This document shows, one piece after another, positions 17,618 to 26,667 of a stretch of 58,663 nucleotides of DNA. The position numbers and the translations under genes were made by a program. Below the pieces are notes generated by a model, which was not told the origin of the DNA, did not search any database, and was given only the letters and a program-made list of their open reading frames with translations. Within the stretch, counting starts at the first letter, position 1. Each line of letters opens with the position of its first letter. The DNA is from JBGSYN01 sp041750975 (GTDB lineage Bacteria > Pseudomonadota > Alphaproteobacteria > Geminicoccales > Geminicoccaceae), in NCBI GenBank assembly GCA_041750975.1, contig JBGSYN010000253.1, positions 1 through 58,663 of the forward strand, given 5' to 3'.

Positions 17618-18457
17618 TTAGCCCTTCACGGCACCGGCTGTAAGACCGGCGACGATTCGACGTTGAAAGATCAGCACGAGAATGACGAGCGGAACGGTGA
17701 CGATGACCGAAGCCGCCATGATCGCACCCCAAGGCACTTCGAACTCCGACGCTCCGGAAAGCAGGGCGATCGCCACTGGAACCGTTCGCTGCTCGTCATT
17801 GGAGACGAAAGTAAGTGCGAACAGGAACTCATTCCACGCAGCAATGAAGGCGAGCAGACCTGTCGTCACCAGGGCCGGCCACATCAGTGGCATGAAGACC
17901 TTGAAAATGATCTGGTGCGGTTTGGCGCCATCGACAATCGCTGCTTCCTCAAGCTCGATCGGAAGGTCGCGCATGAAGGTTGTCAGCACCCAGACTGTGA
18001 ATGGCAGCGTGAAGATCATGTATGAAAGAATCAGGGACAGCAGGCTGTTATAGAGGCCCATGCTGCGGATCATTTCAAACAGGCCGGCCAGCACTGCAAT
18101 CTGAGGAAACATCGACACCGAAAGTATTGTGAACAGCAAAAGACTGCGACCGCGGAACCGTACTCGGGCCAGCGCGTAGGAGGCGGTAATTGCCAGAAAC
18201 AACGAGATCGCAACGGTAGCGGTGGAGACAATTACAGAATTCAGAAGGTTGCGTGGAAAGTTCCCGCCTCCCAGCACGCTAACATAGTTGCCCAGTGAAA
18301 AATTCTGCGGGAAATAGTTTACCGTAAATATTTCCGAACCGAATTTGAAAGATGTGATTATCGCGTAGTAGAAGGGAAACAGCGCATAGACCGAGATAAT
18401 GACAATAAGAAACCAAAGTCCGAGCTGCGTGAGAATTCTTTGCTGCGATCTACTCAT
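17618..18457 (-). CDS. Sugar ABC importer permease (MalG type)
   Basis: 279 residues, six membrane helices, with the EAA cytoplasmic loop EEAAIVDGAKPHQIIFKV (about 190-207) that docks on the ATPase. The N-terminal topology (short basic tail, first helix at about 12-32, then a periplasmic loop) is that of CUT1 MalG-like subunits. The start ATG at 18457 overlaps the stop of the MalF-like gene by four bases, so the two are translationally coupled. Co-expression with the ATPase and binding protein genes is expected. Confidence 0.93.
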   Translation of the reverse strand: MSRSQQRILTQLGLWFLIVIISVYALFPFYYAIITSFKFGSEIFTVNYFPQNFSLGNYVSVLGGGNFPRNLLNSVIVSTATVAISLFLAITASYALARVRFRGRSLLLFTILSVSMFPQIAVLAGLFEMIRSMGLYNSLLSLILSYMIFTLPFTVWVLTTFMRDLPIELEEAAIVDGAKPHQIIFKVFMPLMWPALVTTGLLAFIAAWNEFLFALTFVSNDEQRTVPVAIALLSGASEFEVPWGAIMAASVIVTVPLVILVLIFQRRIVAGLTAGAVKG

Positions 18458-19395
18458 GTCTTGTCTCCTCCGAGATCGAGGCGACCGACTTTTATGTAAA
18501 CGATAGTGATAATTGCGATGATGATGAAGAGCGCGGTCGACGCCGCCGAACCATAGGCAAAGTTGTCGAAGTCGAACAGATTTTCTCGAGCAAACACAGA
18601 CATCGTCTTGGTCTGATCATTGTTCGGTGTGAGAACATAAATCAAATCGAAAATTCTGAGACTATCGAGGGCACGAAAAATTATCGCGACCATAATCGCC
18701 GGTCGTATCAAGGGTAATGTTACCTTGAAGAAGACCTTGACAGGGTTAATCCCGTCAATCTTGGCGGCTTCATAGATATCCCCCGGCAACATCTGCAAAC
18801 CGGCGAGAATCAGCAGCGCCATAAAGGGTGTCGTCTTCCAGACATCGACAATGATGACTGCGGCCATCGCGGTATCCGGAGAGGCCGTCCAGGCGACGGG
18901 TGCCGAAATCAAGGAGAGGCGCAGGAATATGTCGTTCAAGATGCCGAATTGGTCGTGCATCATCCACGCCCACATCTTGGCCGAAACTATGGTCGGAATT
19001 GCCCAGGGTACCAGGATGGCAGCGCGAACGAAGCCGCGTCCAGCAAATTGCGCATTGAGAACGAGCGCTACAATGACACCGAGAACCGTTTCGATGCTGA
19101 CCGAGATTATGGTGAAGAGCACGGTATTGCCGACTGACGACCACCACGCCGGGTCGACCAGGAGGCCGATCCACTCGCCGTCACCCTCGCCATAGTCGAG
19201 CCAGAACAGATAGTTCTCGAATCCGACCCAGTTCCAGGTATCAGCCGAAACGGAGAGCTTTGCGTCGGTGAAGCCCAGCCAGATCGTGCGGAGCAATGGC
19301 CAGCCGGCGACCGCCAAGAGCACGAGAATCATGGGAGCCAGAAAAATCCATGCTGCCCGGATCTTCTCGCGGCTCAGATTTGACTGCGCAGCCAT
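18454..19395 (-). CDS. Sugar ABC importer permease (MalF type)
   Basis: 313 residues, six helices without the large periplasmic insert of E. coli MalF, as in most CUT1 systems. The EAA loop reads EAAKIDGINPVKVFFKV. The N-terminus (SREKIRAAWIFLAPMIL) is typical of trehalose/alpha-glucoside-type MalF homologues. It lies between the binding protein gene (87 bases upstream) and the MalG-like gene (overlap four bases). The substrate is not determined by sequence alone. Confidence 0.93.
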   Translation of the reverse strand: MAAQSNLSREKIRAAWIFLAPMILVLLAVAGWPLLRTIWLGFTDAKLSVSADTWNWVGFENYLFWLDYGEGDGEWIGLLVDPAWWSSVGNTVLFTIISVSIETVLGVIVALVLNAQFAGRGFVRAAILVPWAIPTIVSAKMWAWMMHDQFGILNDIFLRLSLISAPVAWTASPDTAMAAVIIVDVWKTTPFMALLILAGLQMLPGDIYEAAKIDGINPVKVFFKVTLPLIRPAIMVAIIFRALDSLRIFDLIYVLTPNNDQTKTMSVFARENLFDFDNFAYGSAASTALFIIIAIITIVYIKVGRLDLGGDKT

Positions 19396-19481
19396 TAATG
19401 ACGCTCCCTCGATCCGATATGCTTCTTTGAATTTTTATGTTTGAAGAAGAGGCGGAAACGGCTCCCCGCCCCTATTATTGA

Positions 19482-20747
19482 CTACCAAGCCTGTCGGCGA
19501 ATTCTCCTGAGTTTATTCTCAAGTTCTTCGAGGTTCTCCTCAGCGGTTCCGTTCCCCGAGAGCGTATTGTGGACGGCGGTCCAAAACTCGCTTGAGACCT
19601 CGTTATATTTCGACTTAGTCGGGGCTGACGGCCGTGGCACGGCATTGCGGAATATCTCAAGCCATTTCGGGATGACCGGCTGTTTCTCTGCGATCTCCGG
19701 GTCTTCGTAGAGCGCCTCGATTGTGGGCAATCGCGACGATTGGATGGCGCGATCCTTCTGGATCTCCGGGGAAGCAAGGAATTTGACGAGCTCGATAGAG
19801 GCTTCCTGCTCGTCGGAGTATTGTGAGACCGCGAGATTCCAGCCACCGAGTGTGGCAGCGCTCGTTTCTCCGCTCGGTCCAACAGGGAGCGGTACGATAT
19901 CGAACTTGCCCTTGACGGCGCTGTCATCATTGTTGCTGAGCGAGTAGGCATACGGCCAATTGCGCATGAAGACGGCACTTCCCGTCTGCCACACGCCGCG
20001 GCTCTCTTCTTCCTTATAGCCCAGCACTCCTTCGGGTGCGATGGTGCCGATCCAACCGGCAGCGAGGTTAATGGCTTCAGCCGCTTGCGGATTGTTGATC
20101 GTAATTTCACCATCCGGGCTGACGATTTGACCGCCGCCATTGGATTTCACCCATTCGAGCGCGTCACAGGTCAGGCCCTCATAGGCCGAGCCCTGGAAGA
20201 CGAAACCATAAATGTCGCCACCGCCCGAACTGCGCTCTGCCTCCATGATCTTGGCGGCGATTTCCTGCATCTCGACCCAAGTCTTCGGCGGCTCCTCGCC
20301 ATGCTTTTCCAAAAGGTCGGTCCGATAGTAGAGGGCAGGCGCATCGGTGAACATCGGCAGGGCGACAAGTTGCCCGTCGACCGTCTGCGATTCGATAATG
20401 GCCGGGAAATGCTCGCCGACGACGTCCTTGGTCGCCTCGGTCAAATCGACGAAATGGGTGGCGAGTTGCGGCGCCCAGATCACGTCTGTGCGGTAGACGT
20501 CGATGTCGGGGTTTTGAGCGGACAACCACAGCCGGTATTGACCGAATTGATCCGTCGTCGACGCCGGCATGGTCACGATCTGAACGGTGTGCCCGGTTTC
20601 CGTTTGAAAGATATCGAGGTGCTTTCGCAACTCGACGATATCATTTCCTACGGCACCGCTGACGATCGACAAATCAGCGGCATCAGCCGCCGAGAGCGCG
20701 ATCACGCTGCTCAGTGTTGCCAACGCAACTGGCATGGTTCTTGGCAT
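19482..20747 (-). CDS. Sugar ABC importer periplasmic binding protein
   Basis: 421 residues: a signal peptide ending ALSAADA (about 1-23), then a two-lobed extracellular solute-binding family 1 fold (DIFQTETGHTVQIVTMP; DAPALYYRTDLLEKHGEEPPKTWVEM; GSAVFMRNWPYAY). The aromatic residues on both lobes fit a disaccharide ligand. It looks most like trehalose/maltose or alpha-glucoside binding proteins (ThuE/AglE-like), but that is family inference. It is first in its operon, preceded by a palindromic operator-like site at 20779-20788. No glycosidase or regulator gene lies beside it, which is unusual for such systems. Confidence 0.92.
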   Translation of the reverse strand: MPRTMPVALATLSSVIALSAADAADLSIVSGAVGNDIVELRKHLDIFQTETGHTVQIVTMPASTTDQFGQYRLWLSAQNPDIDVYRTDVIWAPQLATHFVDLTEATKDVVGEHFPAIIESQTVDGQLVALPMFTDAPALYYRTDLLEKHGEEPPKTWVEMQEIAAKIMEAERSSGGGDIYGFVFQGSAYEGLTCDALEWVKSNGGGQIVSPDGEITINNPQAAEAINLAAGWIGTIAPEGVLGYKEEESRGVWQTGSAVFMRNWPYAYSLSNNDDSAVKGKFDIVPLPVGPSGETSAATLGGWNLAVSQYSDEQEASIELVKFLASPEIQKDRAIQSSRLPTIEALYEDPEIAEKQPVIPKWLEIFRNAVPRPSAPTKSKYNEVSSEFWTAVHNTLSGNGTAEENLEELENKLRRIRRQAW

Positions 20748-20778
20748 TTTCCGCCTCCCAATAGGCCTCTAAACTGAT

Positions 20779-20788
20779 CTAACGTTAG
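20779..20788. promoter_or_regulatory. LacI-like palindrome upstream of the sugar-importer operon
   Basis: CTAACGTTAG is a perfect 10-base palindrome with the AACGTT centre common to LacI/GalR-family operators, 32 bases before the binding protein start. LacI-type repressors govern many alpha-glucoside importers, but none is encoded in the window, so the regulator must be elsewhere. Assignment is by position and motif only. Confidence 0.45.
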
Positions 20789-20834
20789 CATCTGGGTGGA
20801 CGAAGGAAAGCACAAATGATGCACTTCCGAGCGC

Positions 20835-21497
20835 CTAATAGTTCTTTGGCTCGCTTTTGGTTTTCTCTTCATAGGCACACCAGCAAGCTATCTTGCAGGA
20901 TGGACAGTCCGGTTTGCGGGCCTTGCAGACATAGCGACCATGCAGGATGAGCCAGTGGTGTGCGTGCTGCAGGTAGGTCGGGGGGACGATCTTGATCAAT
21001 TCGTCCTCGACACCGCGCTCGGTTTTGCCTTGAGCCAGTCCGGTGCGGTTGGCGACCCGGAAGACATGAGTGTCGACGGCGAGCGTGTGATGGCCAAAGG
21101 CTTGACTAAGGACCACATTGGCAGTCTTGCGTCCGACCCCGGCCAAGGCTTCGAGCGCCAACCGATCACTCGGCACCTGGCCCCCATGCCGCTCGATCAA
21201 CTGACGGCTGAGTAGAAGCACGCTTTTTGCCTTGTTTCGAAAAAGGCCGAGCGAACGGATCCGTTCGATTACGCCGTCTTCACCCAATTGCAGCATAGCT
21301 TGCGGTGTGTCGGCGTCGGCAAATAGCCGTTTTGTGACCTTGTTGACCCCGATATCCGTTGCCTGGGCGGAGAGAACCACCGCGACCAGCAATGTAAAAG
21401 GGGATTCATAGCTCAACTCGGTCCGAGGCGCCGGGTTTGCCTCTGCAAAGGTTTCGAAAATGCTGTGAATCGCGACTTTGGTGAGAATGCATGACAT
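20835..21497 (-). CDS. nth: Endonuclease III
   Basis: 220 residues. DNA glycosylase/AP lyase that removes oxidised pyrimidines. The helix-hairpin-helix LEALAGVGRKTANVVL contains the catalytic Lys, LAVDTHVFRV holds the catalytic Asp, and the C-terminal 4Fe-4S loop has the canonical C-x6-C-x2-C-x5-C spacing (CKARKPDCPSCKIACWC). The ATG at 21497 is close to the divergent DUF2244 gene, a common neighbour in alphaproteobacteria. About 90 bases between them hold both promoters. Confidence 0.97.
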   Translation of the reverse strand: MSCILTKVAIHSIFETFAEANPAPRTELSYESPFTLLVAVVLSAQATDIGVNKVTKRLFADADTPQAMLQLGEDGVIERIRSLGLFRNKAKSVLLLSRQLIERHGGQVPSDRLALEALAGVGRKTANVVLSQAFGHHTLAVDTHVFRVANRTGLAQGKTERGVEDELIKIVPPTYLQHAHHWLILHGRYVCKARKPDCPSCKIACWCAYEEKTKSEPKNY

Positions 21498-21587
21498 AGG
21501 CTTAAGCTCGAAACGCGCAAATATTGACTATGAATCGAACAGATAGAGTTTCATCCTGGCAAGAGGCATTCTTTATCGGCAATCGCG

Positions 21588-22037
21588 ATGTCCGGAATCG
21601 TTCGAAGTCTCGATATAGTGATCTATCCGAATGCTCCCCTGAGCGGCAACCAACTGCGCGCGATCACTGCAATTTTCGTGGCGGTGTCATCCATGTCGAT
21701 TGCCGGGTTCGCCTGGCTTGGGGCGTGGCCGGTAAGCGGTTTTCTCGGACTTGACGTTATCGGCCTGATCACCGCCCTTTGGTGGACCAAAAGACAGTCT
21801 CGCATTCGCGAGCGCATTCGTATTCGAAGTGACCAATTCCTGGTCGAGCGCGTCAAGCCTACCGGTCAGACGATCATCGAAATGTTCAACCCTGCATGGG
21901 TAAAAATCGAAAACGACGAGCGACGGTCCGGCCTTCGCATCGGCTACGGCAATCGGTTCGTTTCCGTCGGCAAATTCCTAACCAGGGCGGAAGTGTCGGC
22001 GTTGAGAAACGAGCTTCGGAACGCTCTCGGCGTCTAA
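21588..22037 (+). CDS. DUF2244 membrane protein
   Basis: 149 residues: two membrane helices (about 27-45 and 50-66) with a short turn, then a cytoplasmic basic beta-rich domain (RIRERIRIRSDQFLVERVKP; FNPAWVKIENDERRSGLRIGYGN). The pattern is that of the DUF2244 family of alpha- and beta-proteobacteria, whose function is unknown. It is divergent from nth. No catalytic motif is visible; a PH-like C-terminal domain is possible but not demonstrated. Confidence 0.82.
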   Translation: MSGIVRSLDIVIYPNAPLSGNQLRAITAIFVAVSSMSIAGFAWLGAWPVSGFLGLDVIGLITALWWTKRQSRIRERIRIRSDQFLVERVKPTGQTIIEMFNPAWVKIENDERRSGLRIGYGNRFVSVGKFLTRAEVSALRNELRNALGV

Positions 22038-22180
22038 TGAAGAAACAAAAAGGAAACGTTTGCAAAGCGTTAAGCAGGCGTTGGGCAGCGCCCATAATTG
22101 CATACCAAAGGACGTATCGCGTGAATTTGCACCTTTATTGGCACTAAAATAGCTCGCGGAATAGGACGAAAAGGTTACCC

Positions 22181-22195
22181 TTAAATCAATCTTAA
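22181..22195. promoter_or_regulatory. CtrA-type box (TTAA-N7-TTAA)
   Basis: TTAAATCAATCTTAA is a perfect TTAA-N7-TTAA full site, the consensus bound by the cell-cycle regulator CtrA in alphaproteobacteria. It lies 76 bases before the DUF4332 gene in a 234-base intergenic stretch after DUF2244, where it could cover a promoter. A second such site is at 46423-46437. Binding is inferred from motif only. Confidence 0.5.
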
Positions 22196-22271
22196 GTGCG
22201 TCGGTAACGGTCAGCGGGCGAACGCTTTTGAAAATCCGCTGATAACTGACGTTCCGTTCCACGAGCCTGAA

Positions 22272-22739
22272 ATGCTGACGAACGCCATGGAACAAAATGA
22301 CTCGCCGGAAAGCCTTCAGGGCAACCAAAGGTTTGCCCTGCCAATCAGCAAGCTTCGTGGCTTGTCCGCAAGGGCAAGACACTCGCTCAAGCTGCGCCGC
22401 ATTACGACCTGCGGTCAGCTGCTTCGCGCGGCTGCGACGGCAGAACAGCGTCAGAAGCTGAGCGAATCCGCGAATATTGACGCCACCGAGCTGCTCCGAC
22501 TGGTGCAGCGAGCGGACTTGGCGCGGGTCAATGGTATTGGCGTTGTCTTTTGCATGATGCTCGAAGACCTGGAAGTCGACGATGTGGGCAAACTAGCCAA
22601 TCAGGACCCGGAGAAACTCCACGGATCCCTTAAGGCCCACAATGACGACAACCGATTGGCCCGACGCTCGCCGACGCCGGAAGAAGTCGAAGACTGGGTC
22701 ACGCAGGCACGACAACTCGGTGAAGTCATCACCTACTAG
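22272..22739 (+). CDS. DUF4332-like helix-hairpin-helix protein
   Basis: 155 residues, no signal or membrane segment. Two HhH-like units are visible: ISKLRGLSARARHSLKLRRI (about 26-45) and LARVNGIGVVFCMMLEDLEV (about 83-102), each followed by a helix with LLRAAAT/LANQDPEKLH, the pattern of the DUF4332 family that relates to small DNA-binding HhH modules. Function unknown. ATG 22272 or ATG 22287 could start it. A CtrA-type box lies upstream and dapB is convergent downstream. Confidence 0.68.
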   Translation: MLTNAMEQNDSPESLQGNQRFALPISKLRGLSARARHSLKLRRITTCGQLLRAAATAEQRQKLSESANIDATELLRLVQRADLARVNGIGVVFCMMLEDLEVDDVGKLANQDPEKLHGSLKAHNDDNRLARRSPTPEEVEDWVTQARQLGEVITY

Positions 22740-22792
22740 CGGGCCACAAACGATTTAGCCTAGGAAGCTAATCTCCCATCGGCAACGTCCGC

Positions 22793-23602
22793 TCATAAAT
22801 TCAACACATCGATCATCGAATACATGCCAGGCTTGCGCCCACTCAACCAATGCGCGGCGTGTAGGGCCCCGTTGGCATAGATTTTCCGATCAGTCGCGAC
22901 GTGGCCCATGACGATACGCTCGCCCTCGCCTGCGAACGTGACCTCATGTTCGCCCACATTGTCACCGCCCCTCGATACGGCGAATCCGATCGAACCCGGC
23001 GCTCGTGGTCCAACAATCCCGTGCCGCGCGAAGTCGGCGACATCATCGAATGAAGCTTGCCGACCCTTCGCGGCGGCGCGGCCAAGCGCCAGCGCGGTAC
23101 CGGAAGGAGCATCGACCTTGAGACGATGATGCACCTCGGCGATCTCGATATCGAAAGTTTCGCCAAGGCGACTGGCCACCTGTTCGACCAGGGACAACAG
23201 AATATTCACGCCAAGGCTCATATTAGGTGCCCACATAATCGGAATCCGACTTGCGAAGGACTTCAGCAGCGTCTCTTGCGCCGTCGTGAAGCCTGTCGTT
23301 CCGATCACCTGCGCACAGCCCACTGTCGCGCAGAGTTCCGAGTGTTGCAGTGTCGCCTCCGGCGTTGAGAACTCGATGGCCACATTGGCGTTAGCCAAGA
23401 CGGCCGGGGCGTCATCACTCACGCGGATGCCGGTTGGCTCGAGCCCCGCCAAGATGCCAAGATCATGATGATCTTCTGCGTTTTCTCTCCGGTCGACGCC
23501 GCCAATCAATTCGCATCGGCTATCATCCAGAACGGCGCGGAGGTTGGCCCGCCCCATTCGCCCGCAGCAACCTACGACCGCAACTCGCAAACGATTCGGC
23601 AT
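22793..23602 (-). CDS. dapB: 4-hydroxy-tetrahydrodipicolinate reductase
   Basis: 269 residues. NAD(P)H-dependent reductase of the lysine/diaminopimelate pathway. The N-terminal dinucleotide fold VAVVGCCGRMGRA, the central IGTTGFT and WAPNMSLGVN motifs, EVHHRLKVDAPSGTAL (substrate loop with catalytic His and Lys) and the C-terminal HVATDRKIYANGAL are standard. The open frame extends upstream, but ATG at 23602 begins the conserved fold; earlier starts add unrelated residues. Divergent from the isochorismatase-like gene across about 90 bases. Confidence 0.96.
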   Translation of the reverse strand: MPNRLRVAVVGCCGRMGRANLRAVLDDSRCELIGGVDRRENAEDHHDLGILAGLEPTGIRVSDDAPAVLANANVAIEFSTPEATLQHSELCATVGCAQVIGTTGFTTAQETLLKSFASRIPIMWAPNMSLGVNILLSLVEQVASRLGETFDIEIAEVHHRLKVDAPSGTALALGRAAAKGRQASFDDVADFARHGIVGPRAPGSIGFAVSRGGDNVGEHEVTFAGEGERIVMGHVATDRKIYANGALHAAHWLSGRKPGMYSMIDVLNL

Positions 23603-23692
23603 CCCGACATCCCGCTGATACACCTTATATTGAGTTATTCGGTTGCGCCCTAGTTTGCCAATGATAACGATGTCGGAAGCCGGGAGGTCTTT

Positions 23693-24448
23693 ATGGCGAA
23701 CCATGAAACGCTGCTCGCAATGATGGAGCAAGAACTACCGGTCGAGTCGCAAACCTATAGTTCGGGATCGAAATCTCTCGGCCTCGCCGTCATTGACGAG
23801 GTCAACGGGTTTTGCACGGTTCAGGCAGGAAATCTGGCGCCTCAATCGCCTGACGAGCAGATCAGTAGCATGGTCCGTCGTACCGATCAGTTGTGCCGCG
23901 AATTCATCGGGCAGGGCGATCCAATATTGGCGTTTCTGGACACCCACGAACCAGGCGTGCCGGAGCCACCCTATCCGCCGCATTGTGAACGGGGAACGGG
24001 CGAGGAGAACCTGGTGCCGGAACTGCAATGGCTGGCCACGCATCCGGATGTCACCCTGGTCCGAAAAGACTGTATCAACGGATTTGTCGGAAGCATCGAA
24101 ACGGCGCCGAAGGGCCACGGGCTCACGCATAACCGCTGTGTCGACTGGGTTAATGTCCATCGGCTCAACGCGCTTCTCGTGGTCGGCATCTGCACGGATA
24201 TCTGCGTAATGGATTTCGTGCTCACGCTATTGTCCGCCCGAAACCACGGCCTGATGCCGACGCTTCAGGATATCGTCGTCATGGAGCCCGCGTGCGCCAC
24301 CTATGACCTTCCGAGAGACCAGGCGAAGCAGGCCGGCCTGCCCGAGGCGGCGGCTCATCCGAAAGCGGCCACTCACCATATGGGCCTCTATTTTATGGCA
24401 TCGCGCGGTGCGATCATCGCCAATGTGCTCGCAACCGACCGAGAGTGA
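23693..24448 (+). CDS. Isochorismatase-fold cysteine hydrolase
   Basis: 251 residues. The fold and triad of the nicotinamidase/isochorismatase superfamily are visible: Asp35 in AVIDEVNGFC, the Lys of LVRKDCINGF and the Cys of GICTDICVMDFVL, with the preceding cis-peptide region. The long insert between Asp and Lys (DTHEPGVPEPPYPPHCERGTG) resembles plant-type nicotinamidases. An amidase acting on nicotinamide or a similar small amide is likely; the exact substrate cannot be stated. The stop is three bases from the convergent acs stop. Confidence 0.87.
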   Translation: MANHETLLAMMEQELPVESQTYSSGSKSLGLAVIDEVNGFCTVQAGNLAPQSPDEQISSMVRRTDQLCREFIGQGDPILAFLDTHEPGVPEPPYPPHCERGTGEENLVPELQWLATHPDVTLVRKDCINGFVGSIETAPKGHGLTHNRCVDWVNVHRLNALLVVGICTDICVMDFVLTLLSARNHGLMPTLQDIVVMEPACATYDLPRDQAKQAGLPEAAAHPKAATHHMGLYFMASRGAIIANVLATDRE

Positions 24449-24451
24449 CGA

Positions 24452-26383
24452 TTACGAACCGTGCCGGTTCCCGACCAAGTCGTCCACAACCCCCGGTTCC
24501 GCGAGTGTCGATGTGTCCCCAAGACTGTCGACTTCATTCGCCGCGATTTTGCGCAGGATCCGCCGCATGATCTTGCCGGAACGTGTCTTGGGCAGGCCCG
24601 GCGCCCATTGAATGACGTCGGGGGTCGCGATGGGGCCGATATCCTGGCGCACATGTCTGACGAGGTCCGCTTTCAGTTCCTCGTGCGGTTCCACGCTGGA
24701 GATGAGCGTCACATAGCAGTAAATGCCTTGACCTTTGACGTCGTGCGGGTAGCCGACCACCGCAGCTTCCGAAACGGCCGGATGCCCGACCAGGGAACTC
24801 TCGACCTCAGCCGTACCCATACGATGACCTGAGACATTAATGACGTCGTCGACCCGACCTGTGATCCAATAATAGCCATCCGCATCCCGGCGCGCGCCAT
24901 CACCGGTGAAATACTTGCCCTCGAATGTCGAGAAGTAGGTTTGCCGAAAACGGTCATGATCGCCATAGACGGTGCGCATTTGTCCGGGCCAACTGTCGAG
25001 AATAACCAAATTCCCTTCGGCTTCGCCTTCGAGCAATTTGCCGTCGTTATCAACGATGGCGGGTTGCACGCCGAAAAACGGCCGCGTGACCGAACCTGGC
25101 TTCAAGGTGGTCGCACCCGGTAGCGGCGTAATCAAGATACCGCCCGTTTCGGTCTGCCACCATGTGTCGACGATAGGACAGCGCTTGTCGCCGACGACCT
25201 CGTAATACCAACGCCAAGCTTCGGGGTTGATCGGCTCACCGACAGTTCCGAGCAACCGCAGAGATTTCCGGGAGCATGCCCTCACCGGATCTTCACCTTT
25301 TTGCATGAGTGCCCGGATCGCCGTGGGCGCGGTGTAGAAAACAGTTACGCTGTGCTTGTCGACAATCTCCCAAAACCTCGAGATCGAGGGATAATTAGGA
25401 ACGCCCTCGAACATCAACGTCGTGGCACCGTTCGCCAGGGGACCATATACTATATAGCTGTGACCCGTCACCCAGCCGACGTCGGCCGTGCACCAGTAAA
25501 CATCGCCTTCTCGCCGGTCGAAGACATAGTCATGGGTGATCGACGCAAATACCAGATAGCCGCCAGACGTATGCAGGACGCCCTTGGGTTTGCCGGTCGA
25601 ACCCGACGTGTAGAGGATGAACAGCGGATCTTCCGCATTGATGGGCTCGGCGGGGCAATCGTCGCTGGCCTCGGCCATCAGCTTGCTCGCGTCGTGATCC
25701 CGCCCGGACTTCATCGGCACGTCCAGACCGGTATGCCTGAACATCAGGCATTGGACATCCGCCGCACATTTTTCGAGCGCTGCGTCCGAGTTCGTCTTCA
25801 GCGGAACAGTGCGGCCACCGCGAAGACCTCCATCCGCCGTGATGACGAGCTTGGAATCGCAGTTCTGGATACGATCGGCGAGACTGTCCGGAGAGAACCC
25901 GCCGAAAACGACGGAATGTATGGCGCCGAGACGTGCACAGGCCAGCATCGCATAAGCGGCCTCCGGTATCATCGGCATATAGATCGTGACCCGATCGCCT
26001 TTGGTGACGCCTAGATCCTTCAGGACATTGGCAAGGCAGCAGACGTTGTTCTTCAACTCTCGATAAGTGATCTTCCGATCGTAACTGGGATCGTCCGCCT
26101 CCCAGATGATCGCGACCTGATTGGCTCGTTCCGGCAAATGCCGATCGACGCAGTTGTGCGCGACGTTGAGTTCGCCGTCCTCGTACCATCGAATGCGGAG
26201 GTCACCCGAATAGTCGACATTCTTGATAACGGTCGGTTTCACGAACCAATCGATCCGTTCCGCCTCATCGGCCCAGAAAACTTCGGGGTCGTCGATCGAA
26301 CGTTGATACAGCGCCCGATAAGCCACGTCGTCGCATCTCGCCTGGTGTGTCCAATCGCCGGGCACGGGATATAGATCCGACAT
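24452..26383 (-). CDS. acs: Acetyl-CoA synthetase
   Basis: 643 residues, AMP-forming. The adenylation motifs LYTSGSTGKPKGVLHT, WWQTETGG and YFTGDGARRDADGYYW are intact, as is the hinge/C-terminal domain with SGHRMGTAEVESSLV and KTRSGKIMRRILRK, whose Lys is the site of regulatory acetylation in homologues. It activates acetate (and some propionate) for the TCA cycle and biosynthesis. The ATG at 26383 has a strong GAGGAG site. About 284 A+T-richer bases upstream hold no convincing gene and probably the promoter. Confidence 0.97.
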   Translation of the reverse strand: MSDLYPVPGDWTHQARCDDVAYRALYQRSIDDPEVFWADEAERIDWFVKPTVIKNVDYSGDLRIRWYEDGELNVAHNCVDRHLPERANQVAIIWEADDPSYDRKITYRELKNNVCCLANVLKDLGVTKGDRVTIYMPMIPEAAYAMLACARLGAIHSVVFGGFSPDSLADRIQNCDSKLVITADGGLRGGRTVPLKTNSDAALEKCAADVQCLMFRHTGLDVPMKSGRDHDASKLMAEASDDCPAEPINAEDPLFILYTSGSTGKPKGVLHTSGGYLVFASITHDYVFDRREGDVYWCTADVGWVTGHSYIVYGPLANGATTLMFEGVPNYPSISRFWEIVDKHSVTVFYTAPTAIRALMQKGEDPVRACSRKSLRLLGTVGEPINPEAWRWYYEVVGDKRCPIVDTWWQTETGGILITPLPGATTLKPGSVTRPFFGVQPAIVDNDGKLLEGEAEGNLVILDSWPGQMRTVYGDHDRFRQTYFSTFEGKYFTGDGARRDADGYYWITGRVDDVINVSGHRMGTAEVESSLVGHPAVSEAAVVGYPHDVKGQGIYCYVTLISSVEPHEELKADLVRHVRQDIGPIATPDVIQWAPGLPKTRSGKIMRRILRKIAANEVDSLGDTSTLAEPGVVDDLVGNRHGS

Positions 26384-26667
26384 CGATGACCTCCTCGATC
26401 TTGTTTGCAGGGACGCACGCTATTTCAACGCCAGCCACGAGAAAGAGCGGTCAGCCACATTATTTGCGAATTGTGATCGCCTAGTCCAGCGGGACGGATG
26501 CAAAAGTACAAAGCGCTGCGGCAGCGCCCTTATCCCCACATTTATCAACAGTTTGTGGGTAAGTTTCTGGAAACAGACGACTTTATACAAAACGTCCAAA
26601 CTAGATCAATGGAATTTCTCGCTCAGGTTGAAGAAAATTTGCGATTGCAGTTCGTATATCGCGCATT

